Assembly: GCA_024681475.1 (NCBI GenBank)
Contig: JAILAT010000036.1
Coordinates: 1 to 52,799, forward strand
Reading direction: 5' to 3'
DNA from: Bacteroidales bacterium
GTDB lineage: Bacteria > Bacteroidota > Bacteroidia > Bacteroidales > P3
DNA: 52,799 bases
Shown here: positions 7,836-15,033 of the stretch, in pieces
Numbering within the stretch: position 1 is the stretch's first letter
Layout of the letters: each line of letters opens with the position of its first letter
The notes under the pieces: model-generated
Databases searched by the model: none
What the model was told of the DNA's origin: nothing
Seen by the model: only the letters and a program-made list of their open reading frames with translations
Translations under genes and position numbers: made by a program

Positions 7836-8951
7836 ATGAATAACAAAATCACCAAAATAGTGCTGACAGGAGGCCCTTGCGCCGGCAAGACTACGGCTAT
7901 GGAGCGTATCGTGTCGCATTTCACCGCCCAGGGTATCACCGTGCTGGTGGTCCCCGAGGTGGCTACCATGTTTGCCCAGTCGGGTGTCGATTTCGCCACC
8001 CCCAACCGTCAGATGTTCCTCGAAAGCGAACGCCAGCTTCTTGAGTTCCAGATGGAACTGGAGGACCGTTATGTGCGCATAGCCCAGCAGGGCGACCGTC
8101 CGGCGCTGATAGTCTGCGACAGAGGCACCATGGATGTCGCCGCCTATATGTCCAACGACATGTGGCAGGCTCTCCTCGACGGTATGAGCCAGTCGGTCAC
8201 CGAGTTGCGCGATGGCCGTTACGATGCCGTCATCCACATGACCACCGCCGCCAAAGGCGCCATCGAATTTTACACACTCTCCAACAACACCGCCCGCCGT
8301 GAGAGTCCCGAAGAGGCTATCGAGCTCGATGACAGGCTGTTGTCGCAGTGGGTGGGCCATCCACACCTGCGTGTGGTGCCCAACGAGAGCGGTTTCGAGG
8401 CCAAGCTGCAGCAGGTGGTGGAGCTCATAGCCCAAGTGCTGGGCATCCCCATACCTATAGAGGTGGAACGCAAATACTTGGTGGAGGTGATCGGCACGAT
8501 ACCCATGTGCGACATCAGCGAAATATACCAGACCTATCTTTCCCCCATCGACGGCAAGGAGATGAGACTCCGGAAACGCGGCAAGAACGGCCACTACATC
8601 TATTATCAGACAACCAAGACCTATCTCGCCGAGGACCGCCGTATTGAGTACGAGGAGCAAATCACCCCTTGGCAGTATCTTGAGCTGATGCAGCATGCAC
8701 ACCCCGAAAGGGGCACAGTGGAAAAGCGGCGCTGCTGCTTTTTGTATGAAAACCAATACTTTGAGCTTGATACCTTCTGCAATCCTCCCCTCGACTATGC
8801 CCTGCTCGAAATAGAGGATGCCGACGATCCCACGAAGGTGAAGTTCCCACCTTTCCTGAAGGTGATCAAGGATGTTACCGACGACCCCAATTATCATAAC
8901 TCATACATTGCCAGGCTGGTGAAGCATGGCCAAGAGACAAAGGCAAACTGA
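7836..8951 (+). CDS. P-loop kinase (NadR-like) fused to a CYTH triphosphate-tunnel domain
   Basis: A 371-residue two-domain protein. Residues 1-~195 are a P-loop NTPase of the NadR/AAA_28 type: Walker A 'GGPCAGKTT' at 12-20, and 'VCDRGTMDVAAYM' at the Walker B position. Residues ~205-365 are a CYTH domain that opens with the diagnostic ExExK motif (E209, E211, K213) and continues with alternating charged strands such as 'KEMRLRKRGKNG' and 'RRIEYEEQI', the pattern of a triphosphate tunnel. CYTH proteins act on triphosphates (tripolyphosphate, ThTP) or cyclise ATP. The architecture recalls plant TTM proteins, where a uridine-kinase-like P-loop is joined to CYTH. It is 13 bases after the MATE gene and 3 before murB, inside an operon. 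Substrates of both halves are unknown. Confidence 0.8.
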   Translation: MNNKITKIVLTGGPCAGKTTAMERIVSHFTAQGITVLVVPEVATMFAQSGVDFATPNRQMFLESERQLLEFQMELEDRYVRIAQQGDRPALIVCDRGTMDVAAYMSNDMWQALLDGMSQSVTELRDGRYDAVIHMTTAAKGAIEFYTLSNNTARRESPEEAIELDDRLLSQWVGHPHLRVVPNESGFEAKLQQVVELIAQVLGIPIPIEVERKYLVEVIGTIPMCDISEIYQTYLSPIDGKEMRLRKRGKNGHYIYYQTTKTYLAEDRRIEYEEQITPWQYLELMQHAHPERGTVEKRRCCFLYENQYFELDTFCNPPLDYALLEIEDADDPTKVKFPPFLKVIKDVTDDPNYHNSYIARLVKHGQETKAN

Positions 8952-8954
8952 ACC

Positions 8955-9971
8955 ATGAAGATTGAGAAACACTGTTCGCTGAAGCCATACAACACTTTCT
9001 GCATCGACGTCGAGGCCACCGAACTGGTGACCCTCCAGTCTCAGGAAGATTATGCGCAACTGGTTGGTTCGCAGTATCTCAAGGGGAAGAACTACTTCGT
9101 CCTCGGCGGTGGCAGCAATGTGGTGTTCACCCGCGATTTCGACGGCGTAGTGGTGCGTTCCGAAGGTGGCAGTGTGCGTCTCCTGGAACATCGCGACGGC
9201 CACTATTTTGTTGAGGCCGACGCCGGTGTGCTGTGGGATGATTTTGTACGCCATTGTGTTGCCAACGAGTGGTTTGGCGTGGAGAACATGGTCTCGATAC
9301 CTGGCACCGTCGGTGCCTCACCGGTGCAGAATGTGGGAGCCTACGGTGTGGAGGCAAAAGATGTGATCGAGAGTGTCCATCTCTTTGATATCGAGACAGG
9401 TGAGAAGCGTACCATGCGTAATGCCGACTGTGGCTTCGGCTACCGTTGGTCGGTATTCAAAGGAGCGCTGAAGGGCCGTTGCCTGGTGGATCGTGTCGTT
9501 TTCCGCCTCGACGAGCACTACACACCCAAACTGAACTATCAGGCTCTGCGTAATGTACTGAACGAAAGAGGTATGGATAACCCTACGGCGCAGCAGGTGT
9601 GCGACGTGGTGGCCGAAGTGCGTGCTTCCAAACTGCCCGACCCCAAGGTGATCGGCAGCGCCGGCAGCTTCTTCAAGAATCCTGTGGTGCCCGCCGCCGA
9701 GGCAGAGCGCCTCAAGGCGGAATATCCCGAGTTGGTCTCATTCCCCGTCGACCAGCAGCATACCAAGCTCTCCGCAGGATGGATGATTGAGAAGGCTGGC
9801 TGGAAAGGTCGCGATAGGGGACAGGTGGGAGTGTATGAAAAACAGGCCCTTGTGCTGGTGAACCGAGGCGGCTGCACCGGCGACGAGGTGCGCCAGATGG
9901 CCGACGCCATCATCGCCGACATCATGGCCCGTTTTGGCGTAAGGCTGGAGCTCGAAGCCATTATGTTGTAA
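8955..9971 (+). CDS. murB: UDP-N-acetylenolpyruvoylglucosamine reductase MurB
   Basis: A 338-residue FAD-dependent enzyme that reduces UDP-GlcNAc-enolpyruvate to UDP-MurNAc in the second step of cytoplasmic peptidoglycan synthesis. FAD-binding motifs are clear: 'FVLGGGSNVVFTRDFDG' and 'SIPGTVGASPVQNVGAYG'. The catalytic serine lies in 'GSAGSFFKNP' and the catalytic Glu near the C-terminus in 'LELEAIML'. Size and the 'QNVGAYG' insertion correspond to type I (E. coli-like) MurB. The ATG lies 3 bases after the stop of the kinase-CYTH gene, so translation is coupled. It is the only cell-wall biosynthesis gene in this run, which is otherwise metabolically mixed. Confidence 0.96.
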   Translation: MKIEKHCSLKPYNTFCIDVEATELVTLQSQEDYAQLVGSQYLKGKNYFVLGGGSNVVFTRDFDGVVVRSEGGSVRLLEHRDGHYFVEADAGVLWDDFVRHCVANEWFGVENMVSIPGTVGASPVQNVGAYGVEAKDVIESVHLFDIETGEKRTMRNADCGFGYRWSVFKGALKGRCLVDRVVFRLDEHYTPKLNYQALRNVLNERGMDNPTAQQVCDVVAEVRASKLPDPKVIGSAGSFFKNPVVPAAEAERLKAEYPELVSFPVDQQHTKLSAGWMIEKAGWKGRDRGQVGVYEKQALVLVNRGGCTGDEVRQMADAIIADIMARFGVRLELEAIML

Positions 9972-9999
9972 TACGAATAATGAACTAATATACAATAAG

Positions 10000-10608
10000 A
10001 TGTACGATTACAAGCAATTCTGGAGCTGGTTCGAGAAGAACAACGAGCAGCTGACTATGCTCAACGATTTGGAAGACGCCGAGCGTGAAAATCTTGTGAA
10101 CGCTCTGCAAGAGCAACTGGATGCCTACTGTGAGGGTCTCAGTTTCGAAATGAGCGAGCCGACGCCACAGGGTCGCACACTCACATTCTCGGCTGGCGGC
10201 GACATGGACCTGTTCCGCTATGTGTTGGACCTCACCGACAATGCTCCTGAACTCGACTGGTGGGAGTTTGTCCCCTTCCTGCAGCCCAAGGGCACTGACC
10301 TGAAGGTGACTTTCGACAAGTATCATTTCGAGACCAAGAAGATGTATTTCATGCAGTTGGAGAGCGAAGAGGAGCCCGATATCCTGGGTATTCGTGTCGC
10401 TCTGCCCGACCCAGTGGACGACGACGAGGACCAGCTGGTGGGTGTCTATGTCACCCTCGAGGCCCTTATCGGCGAGTTCGACTGTGCCACATTGATTGGC
10501 TATCTCGACACTTGCGATGTGCCCGACGAGCCTTTCAAGGCCGGATTCCGTCCGCTCGACGACTTGCCAGAGTTTATCGAGTGGTTTAAATCGCACAGAG
10601 ATGCTTGA
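10000..10608 (+). CDS. Acidic cytoplasmic protein of unknown function
   Basis: A 202-residue, strongly acidic protein without signal peptide or membrane segments; nothing in it identifies an enzyme. Visible features are an N-terminal 'FWSWFEKNNEQL' helix, a central 'TLTFSAGGDMDLFRYVLDLTD' segment followed by 'LDWWEFVPFLQPKG', an acidic patch 'DPVDDDEDQ', and a C-terminal 'FRPLDDLPEFIEWF'. The layout (a helix, then a measure of residue values against a proline/glycine turn) recalls small DUF proteins widespread in Bacteroidetes, but I cannot name the family. It follows murB after 28 bases and is probably the last gene of the operon, since about 170 bases separate it from purA. Confidence 0.75.
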   Translation: MYDYKQFWSWFEKNNEQLTMLNDLEDAERENLVNALQEQLDAYCEGLSFEMSEPTPQGRTLTFSAGGDMDLFRYVLDLTDNAPELDWWEFVPFLQPKGTDLKVTFDKYHFETKKMYFMQLESEEEPDILGIRVALPDPVDDDEDQLVGVYVTLEALIGEFDCATLIGYLDTCDVPDEPFKAGFRPLDDLPEFIEWFKSHRDA

Positions 10609-10776
10609 TAGTGAGCTTGTTGCCTGTGCGAGATAAAAAAAAGGAAACGAAAAGGCTATTAATTAAGAAAAAAATGCTAATTTCGTAGCGTGAAATGTGC
10701 CCTCTCCCTTGGGGTTGTAGCACGTTTATTATGCTTATATTGAATTAAATAAACAAAAATAATAAATATCACAACA

Positions 10777-12069
10777 ATGAGCAAAGTTGATGTTTTGTTA
10801 GGATTGCAGTGGGGCGACGAAGGCAAAGGCAAGATTGTCGATGTGCTGACCCCTAAATATGATGTCATAGCCCGTTTCCAGGGAGGCCCCAACGCTGGCC
10901 ATACGCTGGAATTCAACGGTATCAAGCACGTGCTTCGCACAATCCCTTCGGGCATTTTCCATCCCGAGAAACTCAACGTGATAGGCAACGGTGTGCTGAT
11001 AGAGGCAGCTATCTTCAACGATGAGATCTCCGCGCTGCGCGAGAAAGGTGTCGAGCCTACCGAGAATCTCTACATCTCGAAGAAGGCCCACCTCATCCTG
11101 CCTACGCACCGTATGCTTGACGCCGCCAACGAGCAGGCCAAAGGTAACGCCAAAATCGGCTCGACGCTGAAAGGCATCGGACCCGCCTATACCGACAAGA
11201 TTGCCCGTACAGGTCTCCGTGTGGGCGACATCCTGGAGTTCGATTTCCGCGAAAAATACGAGCTGCTGAAGATGCAGCACATGCAGACTGCCAAGACGTT
11301 GCAGTTCGACATCAAGAAATTCCGCATCGACGGCATGACGCTCGACCAATACGAGAAACGCTGGATGGATTCGCTCGATACGCTGAGATCGTTCAAACTC
11401 ATCAACAGCGAGTATTTCATCAACAGATGTCTGCGCGGTGGCAAGCGCGTGCTCGCCGAAGGTGCCCAGGGCTCGATGTTGGATATCGACTTTGGCAGCT
11501 ATCCCTTCGTCACATCGTCGTCCACCATCACCGCCGGCGTATGCAGCGGCCTTGGCGTGCCGCCGTCGGCCATTGGCAAGGTGATGGGTATCACCAAAGC
11601 CTACTGCACCCGTGTGGGCTCGGGTCCGTTCCCCACGGAGCTGTTCGACGAGACTGGCAAGAAGCTGTGCGATGTGGGTCATGAGTTTGGCGCCGTCACA
11701 GGCCGTCCGCGCCGCTGTGGCTGGATTGATATCCCCGCGCTGCGCTATGCCTGCATGCTCAACGGTGTCACACATCTGATTGTCACTAAACCCGACGTGA
11801 TGAACGATTTCGATGAGATCAAGATCTGCACCGACTACATCATCGACGACAAGGAAGTGGACGAGATACCCTTCGAGTATAACGAGGTGGAAATCAAGCC
11901 GCGTCTGCAGTCGTTCCCGGGATGGAAGCAGGATCTTTCGGATTTCAAGAAGTTCAAAGACCTGCCGCTGAACCTGCTGAACTATCTCGCAGAGATAGAG
12001 TTCCAGACGGGTGTGAAGATCATGGCCGTATCCATCAGCCCCGACCGTAAAGATGTGCTGTTCCGCTAG
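10777..12069 (+). CDS. purA: Adenylosuccinate synthetase PurA
   Basis: A 430-residue GTP-dependent ligase that joins IMP and aspartate in the first committed step of AMP synthesis. The N-terminal P-loop is 'GLQWGDEGKGKIVD' with the catalytic Asp and Lys, followed by 'FQGGPNAGHTLEFNG' with the catalytic His. The IMP-binding segment is 'GSTLKGIGPAYTDK', and 'AEGAQGSMLDIDFGSYPFVTSS' and 'RVGSGPFPTEL' are the conserved later motifs. Length is normal. It is preceded by a 168-base AT-rich intergenic region that probably holds its own promoter, though no perfect TAnnTTTG box was seen (the best is a weak TAATTTCG near 10679). No purine riboswitch was recognised. Confidence 0.97.
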   Translation: MSKVDVLLGLQWGDEGKGKIVDVLTPKYDVIARFQGGPNAGHTLEFNGIKHVLRTIPSGIFHPEKLNVIGNGVLIEAAIFNDEISALREKGVEPTENLYISKKAHLILPTHRMLDAANEQAKGNAKIGSTLKGIGPAYTDKIARTGLRVGDILEFDFREKYELLKMQHMQTAKTLQFDIKKFRIDGMTLDQYEKRWMDSLDTLRSFKLINSEYFINRCLRGGKRVLAEGAQGSMLDIDFGSYPFVTSSSTITAGVCSGLGVPPSAIGKVMGITKAYCTRVGSGPFPTELFDETGKKLCDVGHEFGAVTGRPRRCGWIDIPALRYACMLNGVTHLIVTKPDVMNDFDEIKICTDYIIDDKEVDEIPFEYNEVEIKPRLQSFPGWKQDLSDFKKFKDLPLNLLNYLAEIEFQTGVKIMAVSISPDRKDVLFR

Positions 12070-12173
12070 CCTCTGGCCAGCATCGACAGAACGCCTGTGT
12101 TATTATTTTTCTGTCTGCGCACAATAAAATTAACATTTGGGCGTTAGGCAAGAAATTTTAAAGCGAAAAAAAT

Positions 12174-13226
12174 ATGAAAAAAGCCTTGTTAATCGCTATG
12201 TTGTGTCTGCCACTGCTCGCTGGCGCGCAGACCAAGATCAAGGAGACCGCAGTGCCGAAGTCGGTGCTGTTGACCTTGGAGAAGACCTACGAGTCTTATA
12301 AGGTGAAGACCTGGTATCAGGCTCCAGGTCAGTATATAGCTGAGTTCGTTACCGATGGACAACATGGCCGCTGCTATTTCACAGCCAATGGCGACTGGCA
12401 ATACAGCGCTTTCCCTGTGGGATTGGAGGAGTGCCCCACGATGATGAACAGCTATTTTGTCAACAATTATCCCGGCTACCGCATCAAGTCGACAGAATAT
12501 GTCGAGGAAATGAGCGGCGACAACTACTATCGTATGATTATCATCAAGAAAGGTGTCGGCGCTACGGACTGCGAGATGATTTTCGACACACGCGGAAAAC
12601 TGCAAAAGAGCAACGCTCCTGACCCCGATGTCGTCAAGAAGGACTACTACACCCGCAACAACCCCGACGAGACCCTCGTGGGTGCTGCCGATGTGGAGAC
12701 CTCAAAGAGCAAAAAGTCCGACAAGAAGCGTCCGAAACCTGTTGAGGATGTTCCTGAAATCGAAGATTTTATGCCCAGCGATGTCATCGCCGCCAACTTC
12801 GCCAAACGCTATCCCGCCACGCGTCTGAGCGCCGGTCCCGACTGGTACGAGCGTTCGGGCGACGAATGTGTGGCCTACTACACCAACAACCAGAAGAACA
12901 AGTTCGAGGCTGTCTACAGCACCGAGACCGAGACCCTCATCAAGACAGGCAAAGTGCTGGCCAAAGAGCGTTACACCAGCGCCATCAAGAAATATTTGGA
13001 CGAGAAATACAAAGGCGAGAAATACAAAATCGAGAAGATGGTTGTCTACGAATATGACGCCAAATACCGTGGCCCTGACGGCAAGAAGCCCAAACCCTAC
13101 ACCTATGTGGTCATCAGCCAGAAAGAGCGCGGCAACCGCCTGAAATATACCCGTATGGAGTTCGACAACACCGGCAAATTCACCGGCCTCCTTGCCCAAC
13201 CCCTCGACGAACGCGACGTACAATAG
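12174..13226 (+). CDS. Secreted PepSY-like (beta-lactamase-inhibitor-like) protein
   Basis: A 350-residue protein with a Sec signal peptide (MKKALLIAMLCLPLLAGA/Q, cleavage near 18). The mature part holds two similar halves of about 120 residues, each with the pattern of the 'putative beta-lactamase-inhibitor-like, PepSY-like' family: a helix followed by strands that begin with Trp or Tyr and run to 'YFTANGDWQYS' or 'YYTNNQKNKFEA'. The halves are joined by a lysine-rich linker ('SKSKKSDKKRPKP'). Such proteins are periplasmic or outer-membrane associated in Bacteroidetes and usually have no known substrate. A strong terminator follows at 13243, so this is a single-gene transcript or the end of one from purA. 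Confidence 0.7.
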   Translation: MKKALLIAMLCLPLLAGAQTKIKETAVPKSVLLTLEKTYESYKVKTWYQAPGQYIAEFVTDGQHGRCYFTANGDWQYSAFPVGLEECPTMMNSYFVNNYPGYRIKSTEYVEEMSGDNYYRMIIIKKGVGATDCEMIFDTRGKLQKSNAPDPDVVKKDYYTRNNPDETLVGAADVETSKSKKSDKKRPKPVEDVPEIEDFMPSDVIAANFAKRYPATRLSAGPDWYERSGDECVAYYTNNQKNKFEAVYSTETETLIKTGKVLAKERYTSAIKKYLDEKYKGEKYKIEKMVVYEYDAKYRGPDGKKPKPYTYVVISQKERGNRLKYTRMEFDNTGKFTGLLAQPLDERDVQ

Positions 13227-13242
13227 TACAGCATACAGACTC

Positions 13243-13280
13243 AAAAATGTCGGCATACAAAATGTGTGCCGACATTTTTT
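13243..13280 (+). terminator. Intrinsic terminator after the PepSY-like gene
   Basis: A 13-bp stem (AAAAATGTCGGCA at 13243-13255 pairing with 13267-13279), an 11-base loop and a run of six T. It starts 16 bases after the stop codon. Confidence 0.85.
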
Positions 13281-13328
13281 ATTGTTTGTGGTGAAACACT
13301 TTTTTTTTGTTATTTGTAAAAAGTAACG

Positions 13329-13336
13329 TATTTTTG
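13329..13336 (+). promoter_or_regulatory. -7 promoter box for the zinc-ribbon gene
   Basis: TATTTTTG followed by C. It lies 26 bases before the ATG at 13362, which is why that ATG is preferred to the TTG at 13341. Confidence 0.65.
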
Positions 13337-13361
13337 CAATTTGATTACAACAGAAAATAAT

Positions 13362-13631
13362 ATGGGAGTAGAATATAAGCTTAAATGTCATCAGTGTGGA
13401 TACACCTTTAGCCGTAGTTATGGAGTCGGTTTCAATGGACAAGGCACATTGTACTGCGACCGCTGTGGGCGTTCGCAGGCAGTAGATTTTTCTGGCGGCA
13501 TGGAATACCGTGCTACCTGTGAATGTGGTGGAACTTTTGATGCCGACGCTCTTGGGCGATGCCCCCAATGTGGCGCAGTTCTGGCCAAAGACGATATCGA
13601 GGTTGATGAACCTCACTGTCTTTGGGATTAG
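13362..13631 (+). CDS. Small double zinc-ribbon protein
   Basis: An 89-residue protein from the ATG at 13362; the in-frame TTG at 13341 lies almost at the predicted transcription start and is unlikely. Four CxxC-type knuckles are visible in order: CHQCGY, CDRCGR, CECGG (CxC) and CPQCGA, so two zinc ribbons are expected. The tail is acidic (DDIEVDEPHCLWD). No enzyme motif is present. Small zinc ribbons of this kind act as nucleic-acid or protein adaptors, but no partner can be named. It has its own promoter and ends 6 bases before the end of the convergent nitroreductase gene. Confidence 0.7.
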   Translation: MGVEYKLKCHQCGYTFSRSYGVGFNGQGTLYCDRCGRSQAVDFSGGMEYRATCECGGTFDADALGRCPQCGAVLAKDDIEVDEPHCLWD

Positions 13632-13637
13632 GTCGTA

Positions 13638-14387
13638 TTATTCGTTGTTCATCATGCCGGCCTGCTCCACGAACTCCAACAGCGCTTGGGATATGGCTAC
13701 GTTGTCTTTCTTGGGATAGCGTATCTGGGTGAATATTTGGGCCAAGTTCTCGGTCTTGTTGACACGCACCATCTCCTGGTTGAAGGGGAACTCTTCGCGG
13801 ATACGGTGTATTTCGTTGATGTCGTCGTCGGTGTAATGGTGATAGCGGCCGTGGTGGACGATGCCCTCCAGCGGAAGACGCTCGCTTTGAGCAGGTTGCT
13901 CGTCGGGGTAGCCCATGGAGAGGGTCACCACCGGCACAACACCTTTGGGCAAGTCGAGCAGCTCGGCGATGGCACGGGTGTTGTACATGACGGTGCCGAG
14001 GTAGCAGAATCCGAGTCCTTCGGCTTCGGCGGCGACGCAGATGTTCTGCGCTGCCAACGAGGCGTCGACGGTGCCGCTCATGAGCCACAGATAGTTGTCG
14101 TAAGGCTCGTCGCATCCACGCAGACGGCACCAATGGTGATAGCGGTTAACGTCCACACAGACAGTGAGAAATAGCGGTGCGGTAGCTCCTTGGCCATAGT
14201 GCAGTTTGGAGAGTGCCGCGATGTCGTCGGGCTGGTCGGTGACGATGATGCTGTAGATTTGCATATTGCCAGTGTTGGAGGCGCGGGAGCCGCATTCAAG
14301 GATTCTGTTGAGCACATCCTGTGGGACGGGGCGCGACTGGTAGCGGCGCACACTGCGGTGGTTATTGAGAAGGTCGATAGTGTTCAT
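13638..14387 (-). CDS. Nitroreductase-family flavoprotein
   Basis: A 249-residue FMN-dependent oxidoreductase of the nitroreductase superfamily, of the NfsA/Frp-like type that uses NAD(P)H to reduce nitro compounds, quinones or flavins. The N-terminal FMN site is 'NNHRSVRRYQSRPVP' with the paired Arg residues. 'SRASNTGNMQIYSIIV' is the second FMN-contact block, and 'AAEAEGLGFCYLGTV' is the conserved helix-glycine segment near the phosphate. The C-terminal ~60 residues form an extension typical of the NfsA branch. No signal peptide. It is transcribed from a box at 14439-14446 and shares its upstream region with the upxY-like gene on the other strand. Confidence 0.88.
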   Translation of the reverse strand: MNTIDLLNNHRSVRRYQSRPVPQDVLNRILECGSRASNTGNMQIYSIIVTDQPDDIAALSKLHYGQGATAPLFLTVCVDVNRYHHWCRLRGCDEPYDNYLWLMSGTVDASLAAQNICVAAEAEGLGFCYLGTVMYNTRAIAELLDLPKGVVPVVTLSMGYPDEQPAQSERLPLEGIVHHGRYHHYTDDDINEIHRIREEFPFNQEMVRVNKTENLAQIFTQIRYPKKDNVAISQALLEFVEQAGMMNNE

Positions 14388-14430
14388 TGTTCTGATTATT
14401 ATATTATTACTATATTTTTATTGTTGACAA

Positions 14431-14446
14431 TAATTTTGCAAAGATA
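14431..14446. promoter_or_regulatory. Back-to-back overlapping -7 boxes
   Basis: On the plus strand 14431-14438 reads TAATTTTG; on the minus strand 14439-14446 reads TATCTTTG. They abut in TTTGCAAA. The minus box fits the nitroreductase gene (ATG at 14387); the plus box points toward the upxY-like gene, which has a second box at 14458. Confidence 0.55.
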
Positions 14447-14457
14447 TGAATTTTTTG

Positions 14458-14465
14458 TATTTTTG
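14458..14465 (+). promoter_or_regulatory. -7 promoter box for the upxY-trk operon
   Basis: TATTTTTG followed by C, 37 bases before the ATG at 14502. Confidence 0.6.
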
Positions 14466-14501
14466 CAATCGTTATTTTTGGACCGTAAAAGCAAAATACT
14501 C

Positions 14502-15017
14502 ATGTTGAACGCTGAACCACAATGGGTTGCCGTATACACTCATCCGAGGGCGGAGAAAAAAGTGGCCGAATATTTGGAAAAACACGGCTACGAGTGCTAT
14601 CTCCCGCTACGCCGCGAGTTGCACAAATGGAGCGACCGCCGGCAATGGGTGGAGACGCCGCTGCTGAAGTCGTATGTCTTTGCGCGCATCACTGAGCGGC
14701 AGGTGTCGTTAGTGCAGGGCATGCCCGGTGTGGCCTTCCTGGTGCGTTTTGCTGGCAAGGTGGCCGTCGTCCGCGACGAGGAGATAACGATGATAAAACT
14801 CATGATTGCTTCGGAGAAAGAGCTGTTTGTCAAAGGTCTGGAGCAGCTGAGGCGCGGCCGCAAGGTGCGCATCAACAGCGGCTACATGGAAGGATGGGAA
14901 GGCGTGCTGGTGAGCGACTGTGAGGAGGGCAACTTCGCAGTGGAAATCAAGGGCATCAGCATGGCCATCGTGATGCAGGTGGAAGGCTCCTTGCTCAGTG
15001 TGGTCGAAGAAGAATGA
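14502..15017 (+). CDS. UpxY-family NusG-like transcription antiterminator
   Basis: A 171-residue protein starting at the ATG at 14502; an upstream extension of the frame runs back across the promoters and through the opposite gene and is not real. The N-terminal NGN-type domain begins 'WVAVYTHPRAEKKVAEYLEKHGYE' and has the 'PLLKSYVFARI' strand. The C-terminal part has a KOW-like segment 'RRGRKVRINSGYMEGWEGVLV'. This is the layout of UpxY proteins, NusG paralogues that antiterminate capsule operons in Bacteroides, usually encoded as the first gene of the operon they control. Here no polysaccharide genes follow. trkA starts 16 bases downstream, so the gene appears to head a potassium-uptake operon. 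Function by family is well supported; the target is inference. Confidence 0.8.
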   Translation: MLNAEPQWVAVYTHPRAEKKVAEYLEKHGYECYLPLRRELHKWSDRRQWVETPLLKSYVFARITERQVSLVQGMPGVAFLVRFAGKVAVVRDEEITMIKLMIASEKELFVKGLEQLRRGRKVRINSGYMEGWEGVLVSDCEEGNFAVEIKGISMAIVMQVEGSLLSVVEEE

Positions 15018-15033
15018 AAATAAAGTATTAAAA

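Noticed and set aside
13341..13361. TTG start of the zinc-ribbon gene
   Set aside because: It lies at the expected transcription start; the ATG at 13362 gives a normal leader.
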